From Thermococcus sp. (GTDB lineage: Archaea; Methanobacteriota_B; Thermococci; Thermococcales; Thermococcaceae): a DNA stretch of 64,000 nucleotides. Positions within the stretch are counted from its first letter, which is position 1. Each line of letters begins with the position of its first letter. Below are positions 1-8,988 of this stretch, in pieces. The position numbers and the translations under genes are program-made. The notes below the pieces were generated by a model that searched no databases, was not told the origin of the DNA, and saw only the letters and a program-made list of their open reading frames with translations. The stretch lies in contig NZ_WANV01000041.1 in NCBI RefSeq assembly GCF_015521605.1, forward strand, positions 80,605 through 144,604, read 5' to 3'.

Positions 1-572
1 GCCCTCGCCATCGTGACGGCGCTGTCCACCACGAGCTTCGCACCGGTCACGACGAGGATTCCGCTTCCGAACATTATGAGGGCATCCCTCTTCGGGTTTC
101 CACGCCCGCCCTCCGGAAGCTCCTCAAGCGTCATATGCTTCCGGTAGAGGTAGTACAGGAAGCCGAAGTATATCAGTATCAGGCTCGCCCCGTCAAGGCG
201 GCTTATCTTGCCGTCGTACATCAGGAGACCCGCGTATGCCGTGACTGCTATCATGAAGAGGGAGTTCTTCCAGGCGGTCTTCTCCACCTTCAGGGGGCGG
301 AGCAGGGAGGACACACCGAGGATCAGGGCTATATTCGCGAGTGCGCTTCCAATCGCGTTTCCCAGAGCTATGTCGGGCTTCCCCTGGTAGGACGATATCG
401 CCGAGACGGTAACTTCCGGCAGGGTGGTGGCTATGCTGGCCAGGACGAGCGCTATGATGAACTCACTCACCCCGAAGCCCTTCGCTACGCGCGAGGCGGC
501 TTCAACAAAATAGTCGCTCCCCTTGATGAGCAGGACGAGGCCGAGTGCGAAGAGTACGATTTCAACTATCAC
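1..572 (-). CDS. Calcium/sodium antiporter (CaCA family), C-terminal part outside window
   Basis: Membrane cation exchanger that would couple Ca2+ export to Na+ or H+ entry. The visible N-terminal ~190 residues contain the alpha-1 repeat: after a first hydrophobic helix comes GSDYFVEAASRVAKGFGVSE, then ATTLPEVTVS and GNAIGSALANI, which carry the conserved acidic and Asn/Ser residues of the family. Further hydrophobic helices follow. GTG at 572 is chosen because GGTGGGA lies just upstream and a TTTTAAG-type TATA element sits around 606-612. The gene is cut by the window edge, so the second alpha repeat cannot be checked. The family is clear; the transported ion is inferred. Confidence 0.88.
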   Translation of the reverse strand, partial: MIVEIVLFALGLVLLIKGSDYFVEAASRVAKGFGVSEFIIALVLASIATTLPEVTVSAISSYQGKPDIALGNAIGSALANIALILGVSSLLRPLKVEKTAWKNSLFMIAVTAYAGLLMYDGKISRLDGASLILIYFGFLYYLYRKHMTLEELPEGGRGNPKRDALIMFGSGILVVTGAKLVVDSAVTMAR

Positions 573-613
573 TTTCTCCCACCAGAATAGGGCTGGAAAG
601 AGGGCTTAAAAGT

Positions 614-1129
614 TTATTTGAACTCATGGGCTTCACCCTTGCCCTCCATCTTGATGACGTAGTCGGCCGCGTTCTGGAGTGCAACCGAGAAGCCGGGCTC
701 CACGCCGATGACTATGGTCTCCTTTCCCCTGCGCTTTGCCTCGTTGACTATCGGGAGGAAGTCGGCGTCCCTGGTGGCCAGGGCTATTACGTCCACGTCG
801 GAGTTGTAGATGAGCTCCATGGCCTCGATGGCAATCCTCACGTCGGTGTCTCCGGCCACTATGATTGGCTCCAGCCCCTGGTTAACGACCGCCTCTATGA
901 GTCCCTGGGGAGCGTACTGGTTGAGGACGACCTTAGCAACGCGGAGCTTCCCGATCCTCTCAAGGGCGTCGATTATGTCCTCCAGCTTTATTCCGAACTC
1001 CTTTCTGAGGATGTTCGGGCCATCTATTATGAGGCCTATGCTCCTCTTCTTCCTTGGCTTTTCCGGGGTGCTAACTTCTCTGACCTCTTTTTCCCCGCGC
1101 CTGAGAACCCTAAAAAAGCGCTCCTTCAT
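614..1129 (-). CDS. NYN-domain (LabA/DUF88-like) protein, downstream copy
   Basis: PIN-like NYN-domain protein of 171 residues. The core [16 protein letters not shown] near the N-terminus carries the first conserved Asp and Asn, and the [17 protein letters not shown] segment supplies the later conserved acids (DADF). NYN domains belong to the PIN-like nuclease superfamily and are generally thought to act on RNA; no substrate can be inferred here. The start overlaps the stop of the preceding paralogue (ATGA), so the two are almost certainly co-translated. The copies are very similar through the core and differ mostly at the N-terminus. Confidence 0.82.
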   Translation of the reverse strand: MKERFFRVLRRGEKEVREVSTPEKPRKKRSIGLIIDGPNILRKEFGIKLEDIIDALERIGKLRVAKVVLNQYAPQGLIEAVVNQGLEPIIVAGDTDVRIAIEAMELIYNSDVDVIALATRDADFLPIVNEAKRRGKETIVIGVEPGFSVALQNAADYVIKMEGKGEAHEFK

Positions 1130-1635
1130 CTCTCCTCACCGCCCTCAAGGATTATGGTGTAGTCCGCCGCATGCTTCAGCGCCGCCGAAAAACCCGGCTC
1201 AATGCCAATTACGATGGTTTCCTTGCCCTTTTCTTTGGCCTTGAGAATCACCGGCAGGAACTCGGCGTTCCGGGTTGCCAGGGCAATCACGTCGATGTTG
1301 GGATTGTATATCTCCCTCATCGCCTCGACTGCGAGCTTGACACCCGTCTCGCCCGAGACAACGATGGCCTCAAAGCCCTGGTTCGATACCGCCTCTATGA
1401 GCCCCTGGGGAGCGTACTGGTTCAGTATCACCTTGGAGACCCTGAGGTCACCCAGTCCCTCCAGAGCCTCAACTATATCCTCCAGCTTGACCCCGAACTC
1501 CTTTCTAAGGATGTTTGGACCGTCGATGAGCAGTGCTATCCTCTTACCCCTGCCTATCTTTCGCCTCATCGTTCCTATGCTCCTCATGCCATCCTTCGTT
1601 ATCGAAATTATCTTCTCCCAGTTGCCGCCCGGCAT
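1126..1635 (-). CDS. NYN-domain (LabA/DUF88-like) protein, upstream copy
   Basis: First of two tandem NYN-domain paralogues (about 169 residues). It carries [16 protein letters not shown] and [15 protein letters not shown], where the later motif reads NAEF instead of the DADF of its neighbour, so one acidic position differs. ATG at 1635 is preferred over GTG 1644 because GGTGA lies five bases before it. Four-base overlap with the downstream copy. Likely a PIN-like ribonuclease or an RNA-binding partner. The pair may form a heterodimer with one impaired active site; that is inference. Confidence 0.82.
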   Translation of the reverse strand: MPGGNWEKIISITKDGMRSIGTMRRKIGRGKRIALLIDGPNILRKEFGVKLEDIVEALEGLGDLRVSKVILNQYAPQGLIEAVSNQGFEAIVVSGETGVKLAVEAMREIYNPNIDVIALATRNAEFLPVILKAKEKGKETIVIGIEPGFSAALKHAADYTIILEGGEER

Positions 1636-1714
1636 AGGAGTCACCGTTGGAATGGATACACCAGCGATACATCGAGGAGACTACGTATCAATCCTATAAA
1701 AAGTTAGTTTAAGG

Positions 1715-4150
1715 TTAGGAAATGATCCTCTTGTAATAGTACCAGAGGCCCCTTATGATATCGCGCACCTCTATCATCGTAAAGGTTTCGGTTCTGTCGA
1801 TTAGCCTTGCCGTTTCCTCCCAGCTGTGCCCCTGGAGAACCCTGTAGATCAGCAGCTTTATCTGCCTCTCGTCGAGGTAGGGCTTCATCCAGCCGTCGAG
1901 GAAGTAGAGCTTAACAATGGGCTTAACGGCGTCAACCACGGTATCGTAGGTGAGAACCTTGCCGGTGAAGGCATCAAGGCGCTTTTTCTGAACCTCCGTG
2001 AGGTGAATCGGATAATCAACGGCCTCCCCGAAGGGCGTCTCGAAGAGCCACCTGACGATCTCAGGCTCAACATCACGGTGGGTATCGGCAAGCCATTCCG
2101 TGAGCCGTATCCTGAACTCGTCGTTGGCCCTGCGGATGAGCTTCTTTGCCCTCTCGCTTATCGGCTTGAGGACTATGGCGGTAAACTCACCGCTTACCGG
2201 GTTCCTGGCGGGGCTCAGGTGGACGACGGCAAAGCCGTTCCTGACCCAGAAGCGGACGAGCTCCTCGCTCGCTCCAAAGCCAGAACCGATCCAGTCAAGG
2301 CCCCTCTCCCTGGCCTCCTTTTCGAGGAGTTCCAGTGCCTTGCTTCCAAGCCCCATGTCCATCGCGTCCGGGTGGGTGGCGATTCTGACTATCCGGTACC
2401 CCCTCAGCCTTGCGAACTCCTTCGCCATGTGGTGCTTGACCATCATGTCGGGAATGATGTTGCCGCGCGGCTTGTAACCCTTCGCCATCTTTTCGATAAC
2501 TTTCTTTGGAATGTTGCCCTCCTCCGCTATCTGAAGGGCGGTCACTATCTTGCCGTTCTTCAGCCGTAGAACCCTCGCCCTGTGGTGCGGCGCGTCCGCG
2601 AGCAAAGCCACGTCGCTCGGCCTGTTGCGGTAGTGTGCAAGTATGTAGATGCCGACGAAGTTCCTCAGGTCTTCCCTGTCGTTCTTGAACCAGTCATCGA
2701 GGTCGGGCTCCTCAAAGTAGACCTCCCTGTTCTTTATCAGCTCGTAGTCCTCATCGGTGAGCTCAACCGGCTCGGCATCGAGCAGGAGGACGTCGAAGAG
2801 CCACTTCTCGATGGGGTCGTTTTCCGCGTAGCGGATCGGCTCCTCCATGTGGAGCTCCCTGAAGGAGCGCCTCTCCCTGGCCTTCTTAAGGAACTTGACG
2901 GAGAATCCCCTCCCAGCCCCCTCGTAGCCGTGGATCGTGGAGGAATAAACGACGCGCGGCTTGTTGAGGTACCTGTGGAGTATCGGCACGTGGATTCCTG
3001 CCGCCTCATCGAGGATGTAGAGGTCTGCGGTCTTTTTGTAACCCTCCGCCGGGGGGTAGTACCTCAGGCCAATCTTCCGGGCGTACAGTTCCCTGATCAG
3101 ACCCCTCTCCTCGACGACGTGCGGCTTGAAGCCGAGCTTCTGGAGGGCACGCTTGGCGAAGCGGAAAAGGGCCTGAACGTTCTCCGGCTCTGGGGCCGTC
3201 ACGACTATCCTGGTTCTCTTCTTGAGCGCCAGTGCGAGGCCTATCGCCGCTATTCCAACGGAAACGCTCTTCCCGCGCCCCCTGTCCGCGGTGAGGACGA
3301 GCATGCCCTCTTCCCCAACCAGCTCCTCAAAGGCCCTTAGGACTTCAACCTGCCCCTCGGTGAGGGCCATCTCGTAGAGCTCGCGCGGGAAGAGGGTCTC
3401 CTCCGGAATCGGCACGCCTCTTCTGGCCTTAATCTTTGCCTGGCTCTTGTTCCTCTTCGGCTTCTTCTTGACCTTTCCGTTCTCGGTTATTATGTAGATG
3501 CCGTCGTGCTCGGTGAACTTCCTTATGAGCCGCCTGTTGAAGCGCTTCTTGACGTCGTCTATCGTGTAAGGCGGTGTGACGAGGCTCTTGTGGAAGCCCG
3601 TCCACATGTCCTTCCACTTCTTAAAGGGGTGGGCGAGTATGAAGATAAGACCGCCGCCGCGGACGGTCTCGATAATCCTCCCGAGGTCGTTCGGCGAGTA
3701 GTCATAGCTCATGTCCAGAACGAGCAGGTCGTACGTCCTCCCGAGGATGTCGCGGGTGTGCTTGAAGGTTACAGCCTTCACCTCGGCGCTTCCACCTGCC
3801 AGAACGTCGAAGTGCTTTCTGAAGGCCTCGTAGCGCTTCCTCCCAAAGGTGTCCTCGCCGAGAGCATCTGTGGCGTAGAGAACCTCTATTTTGTCCTCGC
3901 TCTCATCTCTCAACCTTTTCTTCATCAGCTCGTCGAGAACCTCGCTCAGAACCCTCGCGGAAGCCCCGGCCAGGATTCCAGCCAATTCAGCCTTTTTCAG
4001 CGTGTCACCCTCGATGACTATCATTCTGCGGTGAAACTTCTCAAGCGCCTGAGCCAGGGCCGTCTCGGTGAGCCTGAGAACAGAGTCCTTAACCTTCTCG
4101 CCTTTGGCGTAGTCTCTCACTTCCTTATCAAAGCGAACCTTGACGGTCAT
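1715..4150 (-). CDS. tmcA: tRNA(Met) cytidine acetyltransferase TmcA
   Basis: Acetylates cytidine to N4-acetylcytidine in RNA using acetyl-CoA and ATP; in Thermococcus the archaeal Nat10/TmcA homologue also modifies rRNA and other RNAs. The 811-residue protein shows the family order: N-terminal DUF1726-like domain (1-240), RecA-like helicase domain with P-loop TADRGRGKS (291-295 core) and Walker B LYILDEAAG, GNAT acetyltransferase domain with RIATHPDAMDMGLGSKALE, and a C-terminal RNA-binding tail. GGGAGGGG lies five bases before the ATG, and a minus-strand TTTTTAAA box lies at about 4185-4192. It diverges from the S9 peptidase gene. Confidence 0.95.
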   Translation of the reverse strand: MTVKVRFDKEVRDYAKGEKVKDSVLRLTETALAQALEKFHRRMIVIEGDTLKKAELAGILAGASARVLSEVLDELMKKRLRDESEDKIEVLYATDALGEDTFGRKRYEAFRKHFDVLAGGSAEVKAVTFKHTRDILGRTYDLLVLDMSYDYSPNDLGRIIETVRGGGLIFILAHPFKKWKDMWTGFHKSLVTPPYTIDDVKKRFNRRLIRKFTEHDGIYIITENGKVKKKPKRNKSQAKIKARRGVPIPEETLFPRELYEMALTEGQVEVLRAFEELVGEEGMLVLTADRGRGKSVSVGIAAIGLALALKKRTRIVVTAPEPENVQALFRFAKRALQKLGFKPHVVEERGLIRELYARKIGLRYYPPAEGYKKTADLYILDEAAGIHVPILHRYLNKPRVVYSSTIHGYEGAGRGFSVKFLKKARERRSFRELHMEEPIRYAENDPIEKWLFDVLLLDAEPVELTDEDYELIKNREVYFEEPDLDDWFKNDREDLRNFVGIYILAHYRNRPSDVALLADAPHHRARVLRLKNGKIVTALQIAEEGNIPKKVIEKMAKGYKPRGNIIPDMMVKHHMAKEFARLRGYRIVRIATHPDAMDMGLGSKALELLEKEARERGLDWIGSGFGASEELVRFWVRNGFAVVHLSPARNPVSGEFTAIVLKPISERAKKLIRRANDEFRIRLTEWLADTHRDVEPEIVRWLFETPFGEAVDYPIHLTEVQKKRLDAFTGKVLTYDTVVDAVKPIVKLYFLDGWMKPYLDERQIKLLIYRVLQGHSWEETARLIDRTETFTMIEVRDIIRGLWYYYKRIIS

Positions 4151-4278
4151 AGCGACCCCTCCCGGATAAAAGGGAGACGGGGGATTTAAAAAGGTTAGGC
4201 GGTTTTGAAATCTTCTCGATAATCATCGAAACGCTAAGCTTTTATACGAAAAAGGCCGAGTTTATTCGGTGATTCTAA
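4151..4278. promoter_or_regulatory. Divergent promoter region tmcA / S9 peptidase
   Basis: The 128-base gap carries an archaeal TATA-like box in each direction. TTTTTAAATCC (minus, about 4183-4193) serves tmcA, and CTTTTATAC (plus, about 4239-4246) serves the peptidase, which also has a GGTGAT ribosome site at 4269-4274. No clear operator palindrome was seen. Confidence 0.55.
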
Positions 4279-6186
4279 ATGGCAAAGGGTCTGACCGAGA
4301 AAGACCTCGGAAAGTTTAAGCTCGTGGGAAACATCGACGCGCACAGGAGAAAGCTCGTTTTCCAGGTGACGGAGGTAAGCCTCGAAAAGGACGACTACTT
4401 CTCAAGGCTCTACCTCTACGACGGCAGGAAGGTCAAGCCCTTCACCGCCGGCAAGAAGGACGGGAACCCGAGGTTCTCCCCGGACGGGAAGCTCGTGGCC
4501 TTCACCTCCAAGCGCGATAAGGAGAGCAAGGAGGCAGAGCTCTACGTCATCCCGACCGACGGCGGCGAGGCGAGGCTCTTAACGAAGTTCAAGTATGGAA
4601 TCAAAAACCTCCGCTTCACGGAGGACGGGAAGGGCATAGCGGTCGTTACGCCGATAGACATCGAGAAGAAGCCCAAAGATGATGTCCACGTCATCAGGGA
4701 GATCCCATTCTGGTTCAACGGCGCCGGCTGGGTCTACGGAAAGAGGAGCGTTGTCTATCTGGTGGACGTTGAAACGGGGAAGAAGAGGCGCATGACGCCG
4801 AAGAACCTCGACGTCTCGCAGATTAGGTTCTATGAAGGAAAGCTCTACTTCGTCGCCCAGGAAGACCGCGAGAGAAAGCCGATGGTGAGCGACCTCTACG
4901 TCCTTGAGGGCAGGAAGGCAAAGAGGCTAACCCACGGAGAGTGGAGCGTGAGTGACTTCATTCCGCTCGACGACGGAACCTTTATCCTCAAGGCCAACAC
5001 CCGCGAGCGTGGGATTCCCACGAACACCCACATCTACCACTACGACCCGGAGAGTGGCGAGCTTAGAAAGCTCACGGCCGGCCTCGACCGCTCGGCATAC
5101 AACTCACTCAACTGCGACGTGCGCGGAAGCCAGAGGGCGGAGCTGGTCTTTAAGGACGGCTGGGTCTACTACGTCGCAACCGACGGCCCGAGGGCGAACC
5201 TCTTCCGCGTGAACCTCAACGGCGAGATTGAGCGCGTTGTAGGCGGCGATAGGAGCGTCGAGAGCTTTGCAATCGGGGACTACATAGCCTTTACTGCCCA
5301 GGATGCGGTCACTCCAACGGAGCTTTACACGCTAAGGGACGGGAAGGAGAGAAAGCTTACCGACTTCAACGGCTGGATTGAGGAGTACACACTCTCCAAG
5401 CCAGAGCACTTCAAGGTTAGGGCCAGCGACGGTGTTGAGATAGACGCATGGGTCATGAAGCCCGTTGACTTCGAGCCCGGGAAGAAGTATCCGGCGGTTC
5501 TTGAGATACACGGCGGGCCTAAAACCGCCTACGGCTACTCCTTCATGCACGAGTTCCACGTTTTGACGGCCAAGGGCTTCGTCGTGATATTCTCCAACCC
5601 GCGCGGAAGCGACGGCTACGGGGAAAGCTTTGCTGACATAAGGGAGCACTACGGGGAGAGGGACTACCAAGACCTGATGGAGGTCATCGATGAAGCGGTG
5701 AAGCGCTTCGACTTTATCGATGGAGAAAGGATAGGCGTCACCGGCGGCTCCTACGGCGGCTTCATGACGAACTGGATAGTCGGGCACACGAAGAGGTTCA
5801 AAGCAGCGGTAACCCAGCGCTCCATCTCCAACTGGACGAGCTTCTTTGGAACGACCGACATAGGCTACTTCTTTGCCCCCGACCAGATAGGCGGCGACCC
5901 CTGGAGCAACGCCGAGGGCTACTGGGAGAAGAGCCCGCTGAAGTACGCGCCGAACGTTGAAACGCCGCTCCTCATAATCCACTCAATGGAGGACTACCGG
6001 TGCTGGCTTCCCGAGGCGCTCCAGTTCTACACTGCCCTCAAATACCTCGGCAAGACGGTCGAGCTGGCGCTCTTCCCGGGCGAGAACCACGACTTGAGCA
6101 GGGGCGGGAAGCCGAAGCACAGGGTTAAGCGCCTGGAGCTGATAGCGAGGTGGATGGAGAGGTGGCTGGAGGAACAGGAATTTTAA
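4279..6186 (+). CDS. S9 family acylaminoacyl-peptidase / prolyl-oligopeptidase-like serine peptidase
   Basis: Cytosolic serine peptidase of 635 residues with no signal peptide. An N-terminal beta-propeller (about 1-380) contains repeated PRFSPDGK-type blades, followed by an alpha/beta-hydrolase domain. The catalytic triad can be read directly: Ser491 in GGSYGG, Asp572 in HSMEDYR and His604 in GENHDL. This arrangement and length match archaeal acylaminoacyl-peptidases (S9C), which release N-acylated or free amino-terminal residues from short peptides. GGTGAT precedes the ATG. The exact specificity cannot be told from sequence alone. Confidence 0.92.
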   Translation: MAKGLTEKDLGKFKLVGNIDAHRRKLVFQVTEVSLEKDDYFSRLYLYDGRKVKPFTAGKKDGNPRFSPDGKLVAFTSKRDKESKEAELYVIPTDGGEARLLTKFKYGIKNLRFTEDGKGIAVVTPIDIEKKPKDDVHVIREIPFWFNGAGWVYGKRSVVYLVDVETGKKRRMTPKNLDVSQIRFYEGKLYFVAQEDRERKPMVSDLYVLEGRKAKRLTHGEWSVSDFIPLDDGTFILKANTRERGIPTNTHIYHYDPESGELRKLTAGLDRSAYNSLNCDVRGSQRAELVFKDGWVYYVATDGPRANLFRVNLNGEIERVVGGDRSVESFAIGDYIAFTAQDAVTPTELYTLRDGKERKLTDFNGWIEEYTLSKPEHFKVRASDGVEIDAWVMKPVDFEPGKKYPAVLEIHGGPKTAYGYSFMHEFHVLTAKGFVVIFSNPRGSDGYGESFADIREHYGERDYQDLMEVIDEAVKRFDFIDGERIGVTGGSYGGFMTNWIVGHTKRFKAAVTQRSISNWTSFFGTTDIGYFFAPDQIGGDPWSNAEGYWEKSPLKYAPNVETPLLIIHSMEDYRCWLPEALQFYTALKYLGKTVELALFPGENHDLSRGGKPKHRVKRLELIARWMERWLEEQEF

Positions 6187-6259
6187 AATATCCGTTATTC
6201 TTTTTAACTCTTCGTCATAATATGTTATTCAGGGAGAAATATCAACTGGGGGAATTATT

Positions 6260-7693
6260 TTGAGGCCTCTCGAGATCGAAAAGTGGATTGAAAGCAGGGG
6301 ACGACAATATGAAAACTCTCAAGGACTATTGATAGAGTCTATCATTGCATACAAAGCTGGTGCTTACCGAGCAGCATATATTATGGGATGGCTATTTTTT
6401 GTTTCAGCTATAAAGGAAAGATTCTTGAAAATCCCACATTGCCCACAAGGCATCTCTGAGGAAAGCTGGAAATTGGTAAAAGAGTGGTTTACTGATGAAG
6501 ATTCATGGGACTCCAATGTAGTAAACGTTATCTTAAATGAAAATATCAAAAAAGAACATAAAAAGCATAAAAAAGAGATTGAGAAAATATTTCACGTCCC
6601 CAAGGATCTTCCTACACTAATTAAAGCCTATCGCAAATATAGAAATATCTGTGCTCATGGGAAGGATTATAATATTTCATATTCTCATGTGGAGGCTTTG
6701 TGGGGATTTATAATAGATGCTCTATCTAAGATAGCTATAGCCGGGGAAATTGAGGTGTTTGTAAATAGACTAGCGGACATATTTGAGAAATTTGGAAGTG
6801 ATAATGACAAATTAATTGCTACCTCACTTTATCAAGCATTACAATTAATCTCAGTGGAATCCTTTTCAAAATTTTTAGACATGTTAAACAATGAACTTAA
6901 AAACAAAAATATGCCTGAAATGACGCGGTATGAGGTTACTGCTAAGCTGTACGAGATCTTGCAAAACTTTTCTAAGAGAAGTCCCGAATACAGAAAATAT
7001 AGCGAAGAACTCATCAAATATATTCTCCAAAAGGACGACATTGATATACAAGTTTTTGCAGGACTGTATCCTGAGAGCTTGAGAGATATTCTAACACAGA
7101 GACCAATATATGCCGAAGAGATTATTGGGTTAATAGAGAACACACTTAGAGAAGAAGAAAAGGACATACCACCTTATCTCCTCCCACAATTTTTAGAGCT
7201 GTTGTTGATGGGTCCCTCATATTTGTCAAGTGATAGTCTTGATAAGTGCAGGAAGCTGGTAAAAAGAATACCTTATAAACTCACAGATTGGAGTATCCTA
7301 GAGGCCTATGAGTTGTTATCAAGAAAACCAGAACTTGTAAAGATCCTGGAGGAATACGGATTTTTCGAAACTTTCAAAAGAGTTCTACTTGATAAAGTAA
7401 TAGTTCCCAAGGGACACAGCTTTACCATAGCAAATGAAAGGTCGCTACTCCCCGCAATTTATATTGAATATAAAGGTTTAGATGAGGATCTTGTAGAGAG
7501 AATAAGTATTGTCTTTTCAGATAAAGACGAACACTATCCGTATGATGTTAGAGATGCTCTTGAGGCATATTTTAATAAAAATCCGGAAAAATGGAATGAA
7601 TTCAAAAATATTTTCCAGAAACTTAAAGAATCTGGTAAACTTAGGGTATCTCTGAATGAAATATATATTAACCCCGAGAAAGAGACTGAGTGA
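6260..7693 (+). CDS. HEPN-like domain protein with alpha-helical C-terminus, probable defence/TA-type gene
   Basis: Not recognised as a named family. This 477-residue, probably all-helical protein contains YRKYRNICAHGKDY. R128-N-I-C-A-H133 fits the R-x(4-6)-H signature of HEPN ribonuclease domains, and the surrounding N-terminal ~160 residues are helical as in HEPN. The remaining ~310 residues look like helical repeats (HEAT/ARM-like) with no recognised catalytic motif. Codon use is very AT-rich (AAA, ATA, TTT), unlike every chromosomal neighbour, which suggests recent acquisition. The TTG start has GGGGG about eight bases upstream; no better start is visible. It lies directly before a VapB-like antitoxin gene. 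HEPN proteins are commonly toxins or abortive-infection RNases; that role is inferred. Confidence 0.6.
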   Translation: MRPLEIEKWIESRGRQYENSQGLLIESIIAYKAGAYRAAYIMGWLFFVSAIKERFLKIPHCPQGISEESWKLVKEWFTDEDSWDSNVVNVILNENIKKEHKKHKKEIEKIFHVPKDLPTLIKAYRKYRNICAHGKDYNISYSHVEALWGFIIDALSKIAIAGEIEVFVNRLADIFEKFGSDNDKLIATSLYQALQLISVESFSKFLDMLNNELKNKNMPEMTRYEVTAKLYEILQNFSKRSPEYRKYSEELIKYILQKDDIDIQVFAGLYPESLRDILTQRPIYAEEIIGLIENTLREEEKDIPPYLLPQFLELLLMGPSYLSSDSLDKCRKLVKRIPYKLTDWSILEAYELLSRKPELVKILEEYGFFETFKRVLLDKVIVPKGHSFTIANERSLLPAIYIEYKGLDEDLVERISIVFSDKDEHYPYDVRDALEAYFNKNPEKWNEFKNIFQKLKESGKLRVSLNEIYINPEKETE

Positions 7694-7696
7694 CAG

Positions 7697-7924
7697 ATGA
7701 AGAAGTGTCCCAAGATAACGAGGAGCGAAGTAGCGATGAAGGCTATAGCAAAGTGCCCAACAAAGATAGAGACCGAGGAGCTGGGCTCTTATGAACTCCT
7801 CTCCCTCCTCGGTGAAGAATTCAAGAAGGAGCTTGAGGAAACTCCCGTTGAGAAGTACGAGGAAGCGCTCAAAGAAACGAGGGATGCGGAATGGAAAAGG
7901 CTCTCTATGACACCAACGTCCTGA
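7697..7924 (+). CDS. VapB-like antitoxin
   Basis: Small, highly charged protein of 75 residues lying immediately upstream of, and overlapping, a VapC-like PIN toxin reading frame at 7891. The C-terminal half is rich in Glu and Lys (EEFKKELEETPVEKYEEAL), typical of the flexible toxin-binding tail of VapB-type antitoxins. An in-frame ATG at 7736 gives a shorter form (AIAKCPTKIETEELGSYELL) that could be the true start. It begins three bases after the HEPN-like gene and could share its transcript. Identity rests mainly on context. Confidence 0.6.
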   Translation: MKKCPKITRSEVAMKAIAKCPTKIETEELGSYELLSLLGEEFKKELEETPVEKYEEALKETRDAEWKRLSMTPTS

Positions 7925-8217
7925 TTGAGGCCGTCAAATCCGGGAAGAAGCTCAGGGGATACACGGCGGTCCTCAACATCGTTGAGTTCCCAAGGGGCCT
8001 TGAGCTGGGCTGACCGTGATAACCCCCGACTCTGGAGGACTATCTGCTGGCAATCAAGATTTCGCAGGCGATGGTGAAAAAGGGAACGCCGATTCCGGCG
8101 GTTGATGCCATCATTGCGGCCGTTGCAATAAACCGTGAGCTGACACTCTTCACGGAGGACAGGCACTTCGAGTGGGTAAGGGAGGAGTTCAAAGAGTTGA
8201 AAATCCACACCGTGTAG
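7891..8217 (+). pseudogene. VapC-like PIN toxin interrupted by two frameshifts/stops
   Basis: The frame opens with MEKALYDTNVLIEAVKSG (7891) and reads to TGA at 8011. After stops at 8011, 8017 and 8020, the same frame continues with LEDYLLAIKISQAMVKKG, AVDAIIAAVAI and FTEDRHFEWVREEF to TAG at 8215. In the +1 frame the intervening bases read LTVITP, so one missing base near 8010 and one extra base in the C5 run at 8023-8027 would restore a single ~108-residue PIN protein. All four expected acidic residues (DTN, VEF, VDAI, TED) are present. Either the toxin was inactivated by two compensating indels or these are sequencing errors. Confidence 0.75.
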
Positions 8218-8274
8218 TCCAGCACCTTTATGAACCGGCGATTGACTTTTAAACCGACCGGCTAAGTTGTGGCC

Positions 8275-8862
8275 ATGAAAGCCCTCATCCTCGCGTTCCC
8301 GGAGAAGCGGTGGGAGAACTACACGATACCCGTAAACGATGAACCTGTGGTGAAGCTCACCGAGAGGAGACTCCTGATGAGTAAGAGGATAGACGAGACC
8401 CTCACCGTCGTAAGAAAGGACAAACTCAAAACCTACTCCCTCCACGTCCTGAATCCCGTTCCGGTAAGCGCGAAGAATAAAATGGAGGCCCTCCTGAAAG
8501 CGATGCCGGACGGGCCCTTCTTCCTCGCCGAGGGCAACATGCCCCTGATAATGCCCTTTCTCGTGAACTACCTTATAGGTCTTTTCTACGAGAACGAGCC
8601 GGAGGCGCTGATACCGGTCTGGAAGGACGGGACGGCGGAGGTTACGCACGCAATATACGAGCCTGACGCCCTGGAGGGCGCTATAAACGCTTCCCTTGCA
8701 GAGGGATACCGGAGCTTAAGCCGGATCACCGAGTTCCTCGACTACGAACTGCTGCCAGTCGAGGAGCTGGCAAAGAGAAACCCCAAGGTGACGCTGAGCT
8801 TCTTCAGGGTGAGGAACTCCTTTGACGTTAGATTCGCGGCCGAGACACTCAGGAAGCTGTGA
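8275..8862 (+). CDS. MobA-like nucleotidyltransferase family protein
   Basis: Protein of about 195 residues resembling the NTP-transferase fold of molybdenum cofactor guanylyltransferases: a first strand MKALILAF, a conserved Lys/Arg-rich stretch, and MPDGPFFLAEGNMPLI in place of the usual GDxP metal-binding motif. The classic LAGGxGxRMG P-loop is absent and the canonical Asp is not conserved (AEGN), so catalysis is uncertain. ATG 8275 is preferred to GTG 8269: a TTTTAAACC box at 8247-8255 lies about 25 bases upstream, suggesting a leaderless transcript. No molybdopterin genes are nearby. Confidence 0.55.
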   Translation: MKALILAFPEKRWENYTIPVNDEPVVKLTERRLLMSKRIDETLTVVRKDKLKTYSLHVLNPVPVSAKNKMEALLKAMPDGPFFLAEGNMPLIMPFLVNYLIGLFYENEPEALIPVWKDGTAEVTHAIYEPDALEGAINASLAEGYRSLSRITEFLDYELLPVEELAKRNPKVTLSFFRVRNSFDVRFAAETLRKL

Positions 8863-8988
8863 GGCAAATCTGATTGGAAATTCTTCAAATTTGTGTAAGA
8901 AGGCTTAAATAGTGTAAGGTTTACAATAGATTAAGGGTAGGAGTTCCAAGGTTCTTCTGCTCGGTTCGGACCAAAAGGAGAGATTTGT

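Noticed and set aside
545..1162. 205-residue plus-strand frame across the NYN gene
   Set aside because: Antisense shadow; the NYN motifs and the ATGA overlap fix the coding strand as minus.
6260..7693. Interpreting the AT-rich gene as a transposase
   Set aside because: No DDE or HUH motif and no terminal inverted repeats were seen; the R-N-x-x-x-H signature fits HEPN better.
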